From Porogramme epimiltina (lineage: Eukaryota; Basidiomycota; Agaricomycetes; Polyporales; Polyporaceae), in NCBI GenBank assembly GCA_900155495.1, contig FTLJ01000482.1, positions 35,807 to 99,806 of the forward strand: DNA of 64,000 nucleotides, in the 5' to 3' direction. The position numbers and the translations under genes were made by a program. The stretch's first letter is position 1. Each line of letters begins with the position of its first letter. Below are positions 47,488 to 58,889 of the stretch, in pieces. The notes beneath the pieces were generated by a model. That model saw only the letters and a program-made list of their open reading frames with translations, did not search any database and had not been told where the DNA came from.

Positions 47488-48978
47488 ATGCTTGCCCTCG
47501 CACCCCAACCCATGCATACACCCGTAGATGTCCCCCCTCATAGAACTCAGCCACCTACCCCGGGTTCGTCAACACGCTCCTCATTCCGCAAAGTAACTCC
47601 CTCCTACACTACGTCCTCGATCTCAAGCCATCCCACCCATGCTGGTCACGGCTCCTACACTGCACCCTCAGAGCCCTCTTCCTCCTCCAGGCGCGCCACG
47701 CCACAACGGACGCCCTCCTTCTCCTCTGCGCGCCCGTCGGTCTATGATGGCCACGACGACGATCCATCCACACCACCAGGCTCCGAGTCGGAGGACAACG
47801 AGCCTGAACAATCTGCCACGCCCGCGCTCGCGGCCGTTGACATCCATGCATACGACTCGAGCACCCTATTACGCCTCCTCGCGTCAACTCTCACCGAGAT
47901 CGCGTCCATGAACACGGAGCGTGACCACACCGAGCCCTTCCTGTCATCTTCCATGCACTCGCGCTCAAACTCGACGACGGAGCCGCACCCTCCTATATGG
48001 AAGACGTTGACCTCCGCATCCCGCCATGCCCTCTCTACAGCCTCATCCCTGTCCTTCCACGCGAGGAATGTCCCCACCATCGCGCTCGAGGCCTACCTCA
48101 CCCGCATTCAGAAGTACTGTCCAGCAAGCAACGAGGTTTTCCTGTCGCTCCTGGTCTACTTCGACCGGATGATGAAGCTCGCGAAGGAGACGTGTGGGAA
48201 AGTGTTCGCCATTGACATGTACAACGTGCACCGCCTGGTCATCGCCGGCGTAACGGTCGCGAGCAAGTTCTTCAGCGACGTTTTCTACACAAACTCGCGG
48301 TATGCGAAGGTGTGTATCCTCTCAACTGCATGGAGTACGAATCCCATTTGCTAACTTGTCATCAAGGTCGGCGGCCTGCCGTTGACAGAGCTCAACCAGC
48401 TCGAGCTTCAGTTCTTGCTGCTTAACGACTTCCATTTGATGATTTCCCAAGAGGAGATGCAGTTCTATGCGAGCAAGCTCGTGCAGCAGTCGCAGATACC
48501 CTCAGGTGTTTCATTGGTCCCCTTCCTCCCCTCCCCCTCCTCCACCCCCTCACAAGACTCCCAACACATCCCCGTCGGCCCCCTCAAGTACTTCTCTGCC
48601 CTCGACAGATATGTCGCACACCTCCACGCGCGGGCGCACCCACCCCACCACGCACCTAGCTCCCACCCTCATTCGCACACATATACCCCTTCCCAGCCAC
48701 GTCCAACGCCGGAGTACCGGAGGTCAACCAGCTCGTTCTCTGCGTCATCTACGTCAGACGCCGTCACCGATACGGAGACAGAGTTTGACGGGGAGACGGA
48801 CGACGAGCCGACCATCCGGGCGCCTCACTCGTCAGCATCCTCGGAGACCATGAGCGCGAGCGATGCAGACTCGATATACACGGAGGACAGCCAGAGCGAG
48901 TATGGGGAGGACGTGCATCCGCATACCAACGGCGTACGGGGAGGCGAATACTCCCACCATCGGGCGATGAGCCCTTGA
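47488..48978 (+). CDS. PHO80-type cyclin
   Basis: 477 residues, two exons (47488-48309, 48367-48978). The cyclin box is central (about residues 190-330): SLSFHARNVPTIALEAYLTR, YCPASNEVFLSLLVYFDRMM, MYNVHRLVIAGVTVASKFFS, DVFYTNSRYAKVGGLPLTEL then NQLELQFLLLNDFHLMISQE. This matches Pho80/Pcl7-type cyclins, including the NSRYAKVGGLP turn at the exon junction. Flanks are Ser/Thr/Pro-rich and probably phosphorylated; the C terminus is acidic (SEYGEDVHPH). By family it activates a Pho85-like kinase in phosphate sensing. The start at 47488 is the first ATG followed by continuous coding-like sequence; an in-frame start further upstream is not evident. Confidence 0.88.
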
Positions 48979-49579
48979 TTCGTACCTGCTATCTAGATAG
49001 GTCAGGGTCGGACTCCATGTGCGGGCGGTGCGCGAAGACCTGGGAAGCTCCCGCGTGCCATAGACGTGCTCGGAACGCTGGGACGACGGCACTTGGGCCT
49101 CTGCGGGGGCTTTGGAGGTTCTCGCTTGTGTGGATGCATATTTTACTACGTGTAGGACTTCTGCTGTTTGCTCATTGTCAGTCAGCCTCATGCCAGCAAC
49201 TCTGTATATACACTCCGTAATGGCGCGCTCAGGTTTTCGGTTCTCGTTGCTCTACATTGTATAGGTCGTTGTTCAGATTGCCTGTATTCATGCGCAAGTA
49301 CATATATTATATTCCGCACCGGGCAATTACATTCTCAATCGGCATCTGAGTGTATGCTGGCGTCACACGATCTGGCTGGGGAACGAGCCGCTGGCAGGCG
49401 CTGAGGCGCCCCGTGGCTGGACGATAACAAAGCTGTGACAGGCGTGTGACGGACGGGATTTTGTCGGGTTGGTTGCTTGAGGGAGAACGGAGCAAACAAG
49501 GCTGTTGGAGGACGCGTCACGGGTGTGACAGGCGGATGGGGCGCGGAGGAGGCGTTGTTGGTTCTTGAAACGTTCAAGC
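48979..49579. other. Intergenic region, cyclin 3' UTR and HDA1 promoter
   Basis: About 600 bp with the AT-rich 3' UTR on the left and HDA1 upstream sequence on the right. No gene seen. Confidence 0.45.
49434..49534. promoter_or_regulatory. Direct repeat TGTGACAGGCG upstream of HDA1
   Basis: TGTGACAGGCG occurs at 49434-49444 and again at 49524-49534, 90 bp apart and 46 bp before the HDA1 start codon. An ACGCGT, the core of cell-cycle MCB boxes, sits at about 49512. Possible transcription-factor sites. Confidence 0.35.
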
Positions 49580-52533
49580 ATGGATCCCAACGCAGACTCG
49601 GCGGCGCACGACGGCATGGACGTCGACGGCCAGCCCGCCCCTGCCGCCGCTCAGGCTCAGGCTCAGGCCAGTGGTCCGTCCCACCATGCACGCCCCCGCG
49701 CGTCGTCCGTGCCCGCGGTCCTCCGCGAGAGCCGGTTCCAGGTCGGGTACGTGTACTCGAGCAAGATGATGACCCACAGCTGCGTCCGCTCCCACTGTGA
49801 GCAGCCCGAGCGCATCTCGCGCATCTTTGACATCCTCAGGAAGAACGGCTGTCTCGAACGCATGAAGCAGCTGCCCATCCGCCGCGTTCTTCGCGAGGAA
49901 GCCCTTCTCGTCCACAGCCAGTCGCTGTGGGACAAAGTCCTTGCGCTTCACAGTATGTGACTTTAGGCTTTGATGGGCTCTGTCTGACGGCACTGACGCG
50001 CGCACTGGTCGTGGACAGCTCTCACAGAGCAGGACATCCTCGACTCGGAGGCTTACTACAACGAGCTGTCGCTCTATGTCCACCCGTCGACCCCGTATGC
50101 CGCTCAGCTGAGCGCGGGTGGCGTAATCGAGGCGGCGCTCGCGGTGGCTCGGGGAGAGGTCAAGAAAGCGTTCGCAATCGTCCGCCCTCCCGGACATCAT
50201 GCAGAGCCTGACGAACACATGGGCTTCTGTATCTTCAATAACGTGTCGATTGCGACCAAGGTTGTTCAGCTCAGGACTCCGATCAAGAGGATTTTGATCC
50301 TTGACTGGTAGGTCATACTACGTGACGCAACGCTGTAGAACTGACTGGCATTTTTATTGAAGGGACGTCCACCATGGTATGGTCCTATGCTTGCTAGGGA
50401 ATTTCCTGCTCACACGACTCAGGCAATGGGACACAACGGGCGTTCTATGACGACCCCACCGTACTCTACATCTCCCTTCATCGCTACGAGGGTGGAAACT
50501 TCTACCCCAACGGTCCATTTGGAAGTCTTACTTCTTGCGGAGAAGGCGCGGGAGTTGGCTAGTGCGTCTTGAGCGGGCAGGCACGAAACTTAGGGTTGAC
50601 TTATTTCTCGTAGCTCCGTGAACATCCCGTGGCCAGAGCGAGGTATGGGCGACGCGGACTACATCCTTGCGTTCCAAAAGATCGTCATGCCAATTGCGAT
50701 GGAGTTCGCACCAGAGCTCGTGTTTAGTCAGTCACGCGATCAGCATGAGAGCGTAGCGGTCTTAGCTAACCTGGCACGCTTGCTCAGTCTCTGCTGGGTT
50801 CGACGCCGCGGAAGGCGATGAGCTCGGCGAGTGCCATGTCTCCCCTGCGGGTTTTGCCCACATGACCCACATGTTGTGTTCCCTGGCGGGCGGCAAGGTC
50901 GTCGTTGCGCTCGAGGTGCGAGGTCGTGCGAACCTAGGCCGCTTTCTCAAGCTGACAGGCCTCTCTACAGGGTGGCTACTGCTTACCGGCCATTGCGGCT
51001 TCGTCTCTAGCAGTGACGAAGATCATCCTAGGAGATATGCCGCCGGAGCTGCCGCCACTCGTTGCGTCAGAGACGGCGACGGAGACAATCTGGCAAGTTG
51101 CGCTGGAGCAGAGTAAACATTGGAAGAATATCGATCCCAAGGCCTGCGAGCCCATCGAAGGTGGGGCTCTTCGGATCGGCTGAATGCGGTAGCGTCCTGA
51201 CTCCATGCTTATTTTGTAGAGATGGAACCGATTGCGATATCTGTCCCCGGTGCGCGTCGCAAGATTTGAGTAGCTCGAGTCTTTTCCGCTGACTGGAAAT
51301 CTCCAGAGCTGCTCAAGGCTCATAGGCAAGACTATTTGTTTAGGAATCACGCCATGGTGGAGGTTCCTCTCCTGAACCAAGCTCTTGTTGAGCGCTACGG
51401 AGCTCAGATTGCATGCACGTAAGATCCCATGTCTCTTCTCATCTCCAAAGCAGAGTGTGACAGGCACCTTTTTCAGCCCGGATGTGATGGATAATGACAA
51501 TCTAGTCGTGTTTGTCCACGAGTTGTGAGTGCTTAATGTCTCAGTGTTGAAATGTTGATGTTAATGGAGCCCTTTCAGCGGGAATTTGCGAGTCGAATTA
51601 GGATCAGCGATGCACTGTGACGTCCGTCAGGAGCACTCGTATCTGGTGAGCATTGCATTACTGTGGTCAATACAGAACGCTGAGTATCGGGTAGATCGAC
51701 TGCTCAAAAGAGCTGATCACTTGGGCAAAAAAAGAGCGCTATGCTTTCCTTGATGTGAATGTCTTCAGCAAACCGTTCCCTAAGACCAAGGTATCGTAGC
51801 TTTTCGTTGCACACTAGACGCTGGGGTTAACGGGCATCTGCTCAAATAGCTCAAAAACAGCGACGATCACGCAGGCGCTGTAATGGTTTACCTATGGGAC
51901 AACTATATCCAGTAGGTTTCACACCGTTATGAGGGTAGAATGATAATATGTTAACGTGAATATCTGAATAGGCTCACTGACGCGCGCCGGGTGGTGCTTG
52001 TGGGTCATGGTGCCGGTTGTGCGGCAGTCATGAGTTTGTGTCAGCAGCGATGTAAGCCCCGTCACGTACGCCCACCTCTGCGCGCCGTACTGACGGAATG
52101 GATACGGTGTAGCGGTCGGTGTCATGAAGATGGTCCGGGGCGTTGCCCAGGTCGTCGGCCTTCACAACGTTCCTACGACACCCCGAGATATGGAGGCGCT
52201 CCGTGAGTGGTACTACACGGTGAGTACATTATATCTCTACTGTATGTAGTCAGATATACTCTTACTCAATGTGAAATTTCTTCGACCTCCACTAGAATTC
52301 CATCGTCGTCGTGCCGACTACGCACCCTAGCCACAACAGCCAGAGGGCGCTCAAGAAACATGGGCAATTTTTCCACATCCGTACGTGTTTGGCCTCAATC
52401 CCTTCCTCGCTTGTCCTCATAGTGGCAACTGACTAACTATGTACCTACTACAGCGGAGGAAAAGCCTATTAAGCTGCTCATCAAGGCCATGCACGGGCTC
52501 AAGCAGTTCATCGCCGGGAAGCTAGCCTCTTAA
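49580..52533 (+). CDS. Class II histone deacetylase HDA1 with Arb2-like C-terminal domain
   Basis: Zn-dependent deacetylase that silences chromatin; about 650 residues and more than a dozen exons. N-terminal tail to about residue 50, then the catalytic domain: [54 protein letters not shown] plus [60 protein letters not shown]. His-His, Asp, and the catalytic Tyr of GGY are all present. The WDVHH motif sits in a 14-nt microexon (50363-50376). The C-terminal part ([50 protein letters not shown]) is the Arb2-type domain of fungal HDA1, which has an alpha/beta-hydrolase-like GHGAG turn. Ends GKLAS. Confidence 0.93.
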
Positions 52534-52884
52534 CAGCGACTTGCCACGCCAACACAGATCGTCCTTCTTGTTCCTTAGAATTGAACCCCCCACTGATCTT
52601 CCATGGAGGATACACCGGATTGTGCGGGGCCAGAACTTCGACTCAGGGGACTAGTGTCGTGCCCCTTAGCCCCAACGCTCGTTGCCCACACACTGTTGCC
52701 ACCTCACGCTGTTTGTACTTTCCACTGCTTTCGGGTTGTCATACTGTCATTCGCATGTACTCGCTTCTCTTACTCCCACATCTCGCGCAAAGTTCATTAC
52801 TCGCGTCCGTCACACTAAACGAAGAGAGATGTCGATCAGGGCAAAGTCCACTACCCACGGAAAACTCGAAGATAGACGATAGGA
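52534..52884. other. Convergent intergenic region
   Basis: 351 bp between the HDA1 and RBBP5 stops. No gene or repeat seen. Confidence 0.45.
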
Positions 52885-54717
52885 CTAATACGGCGCTTCC
52901 TGGTCATCCTCAATGAGCACTTTCATCCGCCAGCCCTTCTCGTCGTCATCCGGCTCCTCCAGCGCCCAGAGCGTGTCCTCGTCCTGGTCACCATTCTGTC
53001 GTGCGGCGTCCGCAGCGCTGGCCACGACATCCTCGGGCTCGCCTTCGATGTCCACATCCTCTTCCTCCTCGAGCATTTTGCGTCGCGCGATCTCCGCCTC
53101 ATCTTCCTGTAACGGGGGGCGGGGCGTCGTAGTCAGTATTGAGCGATCCAGAGAGAAGCTGTACCGAATGGCAACTCACGATGTCGAACTCGTCTTCGCG
53201 CTCCTCGTACTCGACGTTTTCATCCACCTCCTCGAAGCCCCCGGCGAACGCGCCCCAGCGCTCGGCAGTTGGACAGTGCCAGATGAAGATGTTCCCCTGG
53301 TTGGTGACCGAGGCTATTATGGGCTGGCTTGGATGCCACTGTTGGGAGGTGTGAGTTGGGCTGGCTGAGAGCGGGGCGCGGATGGGCTTACGTGGACATA
53401 TGTTAGCAGTTCGCGGCCACCATCTAGAGTGCTGGCGAGCAGGCCCTCTCGAGCCAGTTCCCAGATGTAGATTTTGTGAGTTGCCTCGTCGGCGGCGCCT
53501 GGGGACGTACCACGTCAGTGCGAGAGGATGGAAGGAGAGAGGAGACCGACGTACCTCCTGCTAACCATTCGCCGTCAGGGCTGTATGACATGGCGTGCCA
53601 TTGAACTTTGCTGACGGGGTCGTGAAAACGCAATGTGGGCTCCAGGTCTTGCTCGACGTAGTCGTTGTCGCCGGCTGAGGGTGGGAATGTGGGGAGGTTG
53701 AATTGCCGGAGGACTCGGTCTGAAGTGTTCGTTACGAGTCGTCTACGCTGGCGAACGTGTTAGTTCGGGGGCGGGGCGGCGTTGGAACCTGACGCACCTG
53801 CCTGACGCGACGAATTCGAAGCCCTTGAACCCCACACTGCCCCCGCTTATACCAGGGATCTTGTACTTGGCTACAATCTTCCAGGCTGTCAGAGGATAAT
53901 CTGGAGCGAGAGACGGACAGACATACGGTTTTGGTGCGAGAGTTAAAGACGAGTAAAGTTCCCTGTGTGGTACCAGCAACGATGTGCTTGCCTGAGGGGT
54001 CAAATTTGGCAGCTGTGATGCCAATACGCCTGGACCACAGGGTGAATTCGGGTGGTCAGGTCCATACTAATGTGCTACGCACCTCCACTCGGAATCGTGC
54101 TCCTGGTATTCGCAAATCTCATAACGGCCCTTGTACTCTCTTCGTAGGTCGACGAGATACACCTCGAAGCTAGTCAAGACAACGAGTATGATCTTGCTCG
54201 AGGGACATGAGTCGTCTGCCCGTGTAGCAGGGTGAAAGGGCATACCTATTCTTGGGGTGGAACGAGGCCGTCGAAACCGGGACGTCGAAGCGGATAGTAG
54301 CTTGCCGGCGTGGAGGGTCTGTGTCGGACGCGAGGTCCCAGACGATCACATTCCAGTCCTTTGACGACGTTAGGACATAGCGCGAGTTCTGCGACCAGCT
54401 AATGTGGATGAGAACTCACGACACGGCGCAGGAGCTGAGGCCGACGCACTCGACGCTGGTGATAGCCTTAACGTGCCCGTCCAAATACCGCACTGGACCT
54501 TTGGTATCCATGTCCCATATTACCGCAAGTCCGTCCACTTTCCCAGCAGCGAGGAACCTCCCGGACGGGTCGAAACGGGCCATCGTACAGAGAGCCTCGA
54601 GTGAGGTCTGGATCGCCGTTGGGTAAGGGGAAGAGGAGAATATGTCTGCAGCTTTTTTGTAAACATCTGGACGACGAAAAGAGCCGCAACACGCTTACTC
54701 GTTATTTTCCTATTCAT
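52885..54717 (-). CDS. COMPASS subunit RBBP5/Swd1 (WD40 protein)
   Basis: Core subunit of the Set1/COMPASS histone H3K4 methyltransferase. A short first exon at 54717 joins (MNRKITNVYKKAADIFSSSP) to LEALCTMARFDPSGRFLAAG, then GLAVIWDMDTKGPVRYLDGH and SWSQNSRYVLTSSKDWNVIV, typical WD repeats. Later DSEWRIGITAAKFDPSGKHI, HDPVSKVQWHAMSYSPDGEW plus LAGG, HKIYIWELAREGLLASTLDG, HWHPSQPIIASVTNQGNIFI. After the propeller comes an acidic segment EEVDENVEYEEREDEFDIED, as in RBBP5, that contacts Ash2/nucleosome. It ends IEDDQEAPY. The short split first exon and the order of the WD repeats make RBBP5 a better fit than WDR5 or WDR82. Divergent from the next gene by 190 bp. Confidence 0.88.
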
Positions 54718-54907
54718 GGTGTTGACTGGAGTGGTGAGTAATCGTGAAGAAATATAGCAGGGGTCAAGTGGGAGTGTTGGTGGAAGAGCGAGCTCGAGCC
54801 GGACTCCCGAACACAAGGCGCGTCTCGGCAAGGATGACCTGCCACAGACGCGTCCTTTCTTTTTGACAGCCACCCCAGGCCACTCTCATACTTCCTGACT
54901 GCACTAA
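54718..54907. promoter_or_regulatory. Short divergent promoter, RBBP5 and TTI2-like
   Basis: Only 190 bp between start codons on opposite strands; a shared bidirectional promoter is implied. No TATA box stands out. Confidence 0.5.
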
Positions 54908-56547
54908 ATGGCCTCCAAAGAGCCAGGGTTGTTCTCGCTATCTGATTTACAAGTTCCCCCGGATTTTGCAAAATATGAAGATACAGCCGAAGCGGAGACA
55001 ATCGTCCGTCTAGAGGAGTGGAAACGGAGAGCGTACGAAGTCCTGTCCAAGCTTCAAGTCGGGATGAGCTCTTGGGGGGCTATAGAAACTCGCCGTCAGG
55101 CCGAAGTGGTGTATCGCGTAGCGGCGTTCGACGGCGACAGTCCGTGGGTCCTGCAGTCCACCCGAGACATTGCTCGAGGTGAGTGCATACGAAAATATCG
55201 CTCGAGAACGCTCGGGGACAAAACGACAGGAGTGTAGAAATACTGTCTTCACATGTCACTATCGGCACCGAAGTCATCGAGGAGGTGCTTCTCAAACATA
55301 TCAAGCCAGCGTTTCAGGCCAACCCCCATCCTTCCATCAATGTCGAAACCGGTCGCAAGCTCACCCGTGACGCTGGGGGGCCTCTGGGATATATGGATTA
55401 TCTCGAAGGCCAGGTGTGGAAATTGTACCCTGCGAACACCAATGTGATTTCTTGGTGTATAACTCACGCAGACGTAAGTAGTGACGCGTAGAACTGCTTC
55501 ATTCTGTTTATCATGCCTCACAGACACGAACTGTTGAGAAGCTATGGCACCTCTTCATACCTCCTATCATGACACTACTCGATGATCATGAACCTCGGTA
55601 CAAATTGCAGGGCACCCAACTTGCCTATCAGCTATTGGAAATCGCTTTGCCAGACTTATTACGTCGCACTGGGATTGACATATTGCTGCAGAATGTGGGT
55701 CCGTTATTTTGGGTGTACATGCTGCCGACTGACACGCTGTGACCACGCAGTCATTTAAGAGATCCCTCACGTTTCTTCACGCTCCCGAAAGTCCAGAGCT
55801 CGTCCGCACTGCTGTTCGTGCATGGGTCCGGCTCATCGAGCGCACCACAGGAGAAGGGTCCGAAGCGCGTTTCGAACAGTTATGCTCTTTGCTCGGCGAC
55901 AGTATCATGGGCAACATCTGGGTATACGCCTCACGAGAACCGGAGACGTTGCAAGCCTCCATTGATGTCATTCCCGATGTTGTAGAGCTTCTGGGGATCG
56001 GGTCTTCTCGTTATCTTAAGGTGAGCGACTGCAGGCTACAGCAGTTTTCGGTATATCGCTCACAGTATACTAGGGATTGGTGCCTCAATTAGTTTTTCCG
56101 CTCGTACCTTCCCCAGAGAACGGAACCACTGTCAGGTTCAAACTCGCCTCCGCCCGAGCTTTGGATGCCGTTTTACGAGTGTGTGCCGTGAGGGCTCACA
56201 AGTGGAGCAACGTGGTACTGGAAGCCGTCCTCAAGTGTTGGGTGGACCTCGCAGATAACTCTGTCCGAGAAAAACGTGCGCAAGTCACAGTATCCTCTTC
56301 CGAGCGCTGAACTGACCGTGTATTGACTAGCGGGCGACGAATTACGAGACGAACTGCGGTCCATATGCCGACTGCTTCTAATCTGCCACCAGCAAGCTGG
56401 ATCGACATTAGTGGTGGGTGGATGCCACTTGTATATTGCAGGCTAAAATTCCTGACTTTGGGCGTATAGGACGAGTACCGCCGAGTAATCACGTTGGATT
56501 CCGAGATGTTCGGCCCCCTTCTCCAGCCAGCCATGGTTGAGGCGTAA
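54908..56547 (+). CDS. Probable TELO2-interacting protein 2 (Tti2)
   Basis: Helical-repeat protein of about 430 residues over eight exons. By family Tti2 joins Tel2 and Tti1 (TTT complex) to mature PIKK kinases with Hsp90. It begins MASKEPGLFSLSDLQVPPDF. Characteristic HEAT-like text: KLWHLFIPPIMTLLDDHEPR followed by YKLQGTQLAYQLLEIALP, LRRTGIDILLQN, FLHAPESPELVRTAVRAWVR, then LVPQLVFPLVPSPENGTTVR with FKLASARALDAVLRVCAVRA and NVVLEAVLKCWVDLA. The DDHEPRYKLQG and LRRTG blocks resemble Tti2 in other fungi. I rely on recalled family text rather than a search, so the name is moderately sure. The stop is TAA at 56545-56547. Confidence 0.6.
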
Positions 56548-56859
56548 GCCATTGCATAGTCGCAGCATGCAGGGCAGACGGTCGCGTTTTCTCTCAGAAA
56601 CACGGACTGTAGTGTTGTATTCGAACGTCGAAGCTTCATCCCCTACGTCCCGACTGCATGTGCTATGCGGCGTGTCAGGCCGGCGACCTCTCCCGAGGGT
56701 GCGGGGAGATAGCGCGCCTAATCTCGTCTTCGACTTGCTGAGTGCTCTGGCAGGAGTGCAACGCAAATCGAAGCGTGAAGCGTTCGGGTCAAGATATATA
56801 TACCCCCGTGTGCCCTCCCTGACGCATTCTCCCCCTCATTCTCCTCCACCCCGCCATCC
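56548..56859 (+). promoter_or_regulatory. Promoter of unknown-family gene A with ATATATACCCCC
   Basis: 312 bp. A TATA box in ATATATACCCCC lies near 56793-56804, about 55-65 bp upstream of the ATG, followed by a CT-rich stretch ending CCATCC just before the start. The same TATA-plus-ACCCCC string lies upstream of copy B. Confidence 0.6.
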
Positions 56860-58889
56860 ATGGGCCAGAGACATCAGGTTTTCCTCATCGCTCGCGTCCG
56901 TCCGCATGGATCCCCTCCCGATCACCCAGGCCGTCGAAGATGCATCGCTGCCTGCCACCACCAATGGTGCTACGCATCGCTTCCCCTCGCTGCCACACGT
57001 CGTTTGGTCACCCTCCTGAAGAATCCAGAAAACGCCCTGATCATTCGCGAGGAGCTCCGAGCCATCGACGGCAAGTACGGTGCCTATGGTGCTGCCCCTC
57101 CTAACATCCCGGATATCCCATGCCCTTTCGTCGCATCGATCCTGTGCTGCGCCTGGACGACGGACCTGGATCGCGGGGACGACCTGTATACCAGCGGCAC
57201 AACCCTGACACAGGACATCCTTCCCGCTGGCATGGGTTGTTGGGATGGTGGTTAGTTGATTGTACTCCAGGTGTACGTGTATGCTCGTTGCTTACCCTCT
57301 CATCAAGATAACAATGACGGGATCACTGTTGTGGACATTACCGACCTCGAAAACCCGGCCTACTGCTTTTTCGATAGTCGAGGATCCGACAAGCCACTTG
57401 ACGCCCGCGAATATCTCTCCAGATATGAACCCGTCGCCGAACTAGAGTCAGTCGATGCGACAAGCCTGTCTACGCCCGACAAAAGCGCAGGTGGGTTGTC
57501 ACTGAATATTGTGGTGCCCAGGTACACGTATTCATGGAGCGTATAGGAAACAAGCGGAAGAAGTATCTCTTGCGAACCATACGCTCCCTTCAAGACGTTC
57601 CTCTTCTGGACGCTGGCATGGTAGAGGAAGCGTGGCCTACGACCCGTAAATCGGCCAACTCCCACGTCGCAGCCACCGCCGAGCCCCCCTCAATTCCCTC
57701 ATTTGTGGATTCCACTCTAGAAAAGGCCGTCGCTCAGGCCCTCACCACGGATGGAGGTCAGGCCGACTTGGAGATGCTCCTTTATCATCCTGGGAAAGCA
57801 GCCGACATCATGAATGTGCTCCGGACTATGAATCCTATCCCTCCGAAAGCGGTGGAACTGCTCAGCCGCATCGTCCAAGGGGTCGGTGGAACGACATCGC
57901 CCCGCGTCGATATATCGAAGTTTCAGCTCACACGCGATCAAATCATTCACATTCTCCTCTCGATACATGCCACCCAGGAAACCCTCGATCTGTCCAATAA
58001 CACCGTCTTGGTCGCTAGCGACGTTCCCACCATCGTCGCTGCCGCGGGCCCAGCCCTCCGTCGGATCGTTCTCATGGGTTGTTCGTCAATCGAGAACGCC
58101 TCACTCCTCTCTCTTGTACAAGAGTGTCCCCCTGAACTCAAGTCCTTGGAAAGTATCCTCCACCCCGCATTCTTCACCATCACCAAACCCTATCCATACC
58201 CGTCGGCCTTCACGTTCGTCAACGTCAGGAAGAACGGGAGCCTCGCCTGTGCTTCAATCCCAATGTTCACTCCTGCGCACGTTATCCAAGCAGTTACGGA
58301 CGCCATTCCCTGGCGGGTCGCATCGGAAACCAAGTGGGGATCCCCCGGGATGCCCCCCATGCTCGTGGATCATGCGCTGCCTCTGGCCGGCTGCTCCGCG
58401 CTCCAAGGTGGTCTACGGAAGTCCGAGATGGGTTTCGATCAGCGCACAGTCGTAACCGTTCCCCACCTTACGCCGAAAGTCCCGCGCGAGGAGAAGAACC
58501 TCTGGACATTCGTTCTTCGAGTCTCTACCTGGATGGGCGAGCATGAAGGATGGGCCTTCGTTCGTCTCATCCCGCGTGGCGCTCCCGCTGCAAGCTCTAG
58601 CGACTGCGCTGACGAGGTCAAGGGGCACGGCCCTTTAGTACTCCTACACGAGGCCTACTCGGGTCAAGTATACGACCTTCATGGATTCCTGAAGTACATG
58701 GAAGACGAAGGGCGACCGATGCCTGCAGAAGATGCGGTGGAAAAACTTCAAACGTTGCTTGATGCTAGGGATGAGGAGACGGGCGAGGCGTGCTGTCCGT
58801 TCCTTAACGATCTCACTGTGGCTGGTATCGAGGGGCGCTACGATCCGATACAGATGGTTCGGTATTCCGAGTGGGGGTTTGCATTGTAA
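56860..58889 (+). CDS. Uncharacterised leucine-rich protein, copy A
   Basis: About 645 residues, three exons (first ending near 57249, second about 57309-57510, third from about 57545). The N terminus MGQRHQVFLIARVRPHG is nearly identical in copy B. Conserved blocks: HHQWCYASLPLA, LLKNPENALIIREELRAIDG, IPDIPCPFVASILC, DLDRGDDLYTSGTTLTQDIL, GMGCWDGDNNDGITVVDITD followed by NPAYCF. Exon 3 is largely helical with one clear LRR-like unit (LDLSNNTVLVASDVPTIVAA, LRRIVLMGCSSIENASLLSL) and a conserved C-terminal part (RTVVTVPHLTPKVPREEKNL, GWAFVRLIPRGA, LHGFLKYMEDEGRPMPAEDA). I know it only as a recurring unannotated Polyporales protein; no function. No signal peptide. The second splice junction is uncertain. 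Confidence 0.72.
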
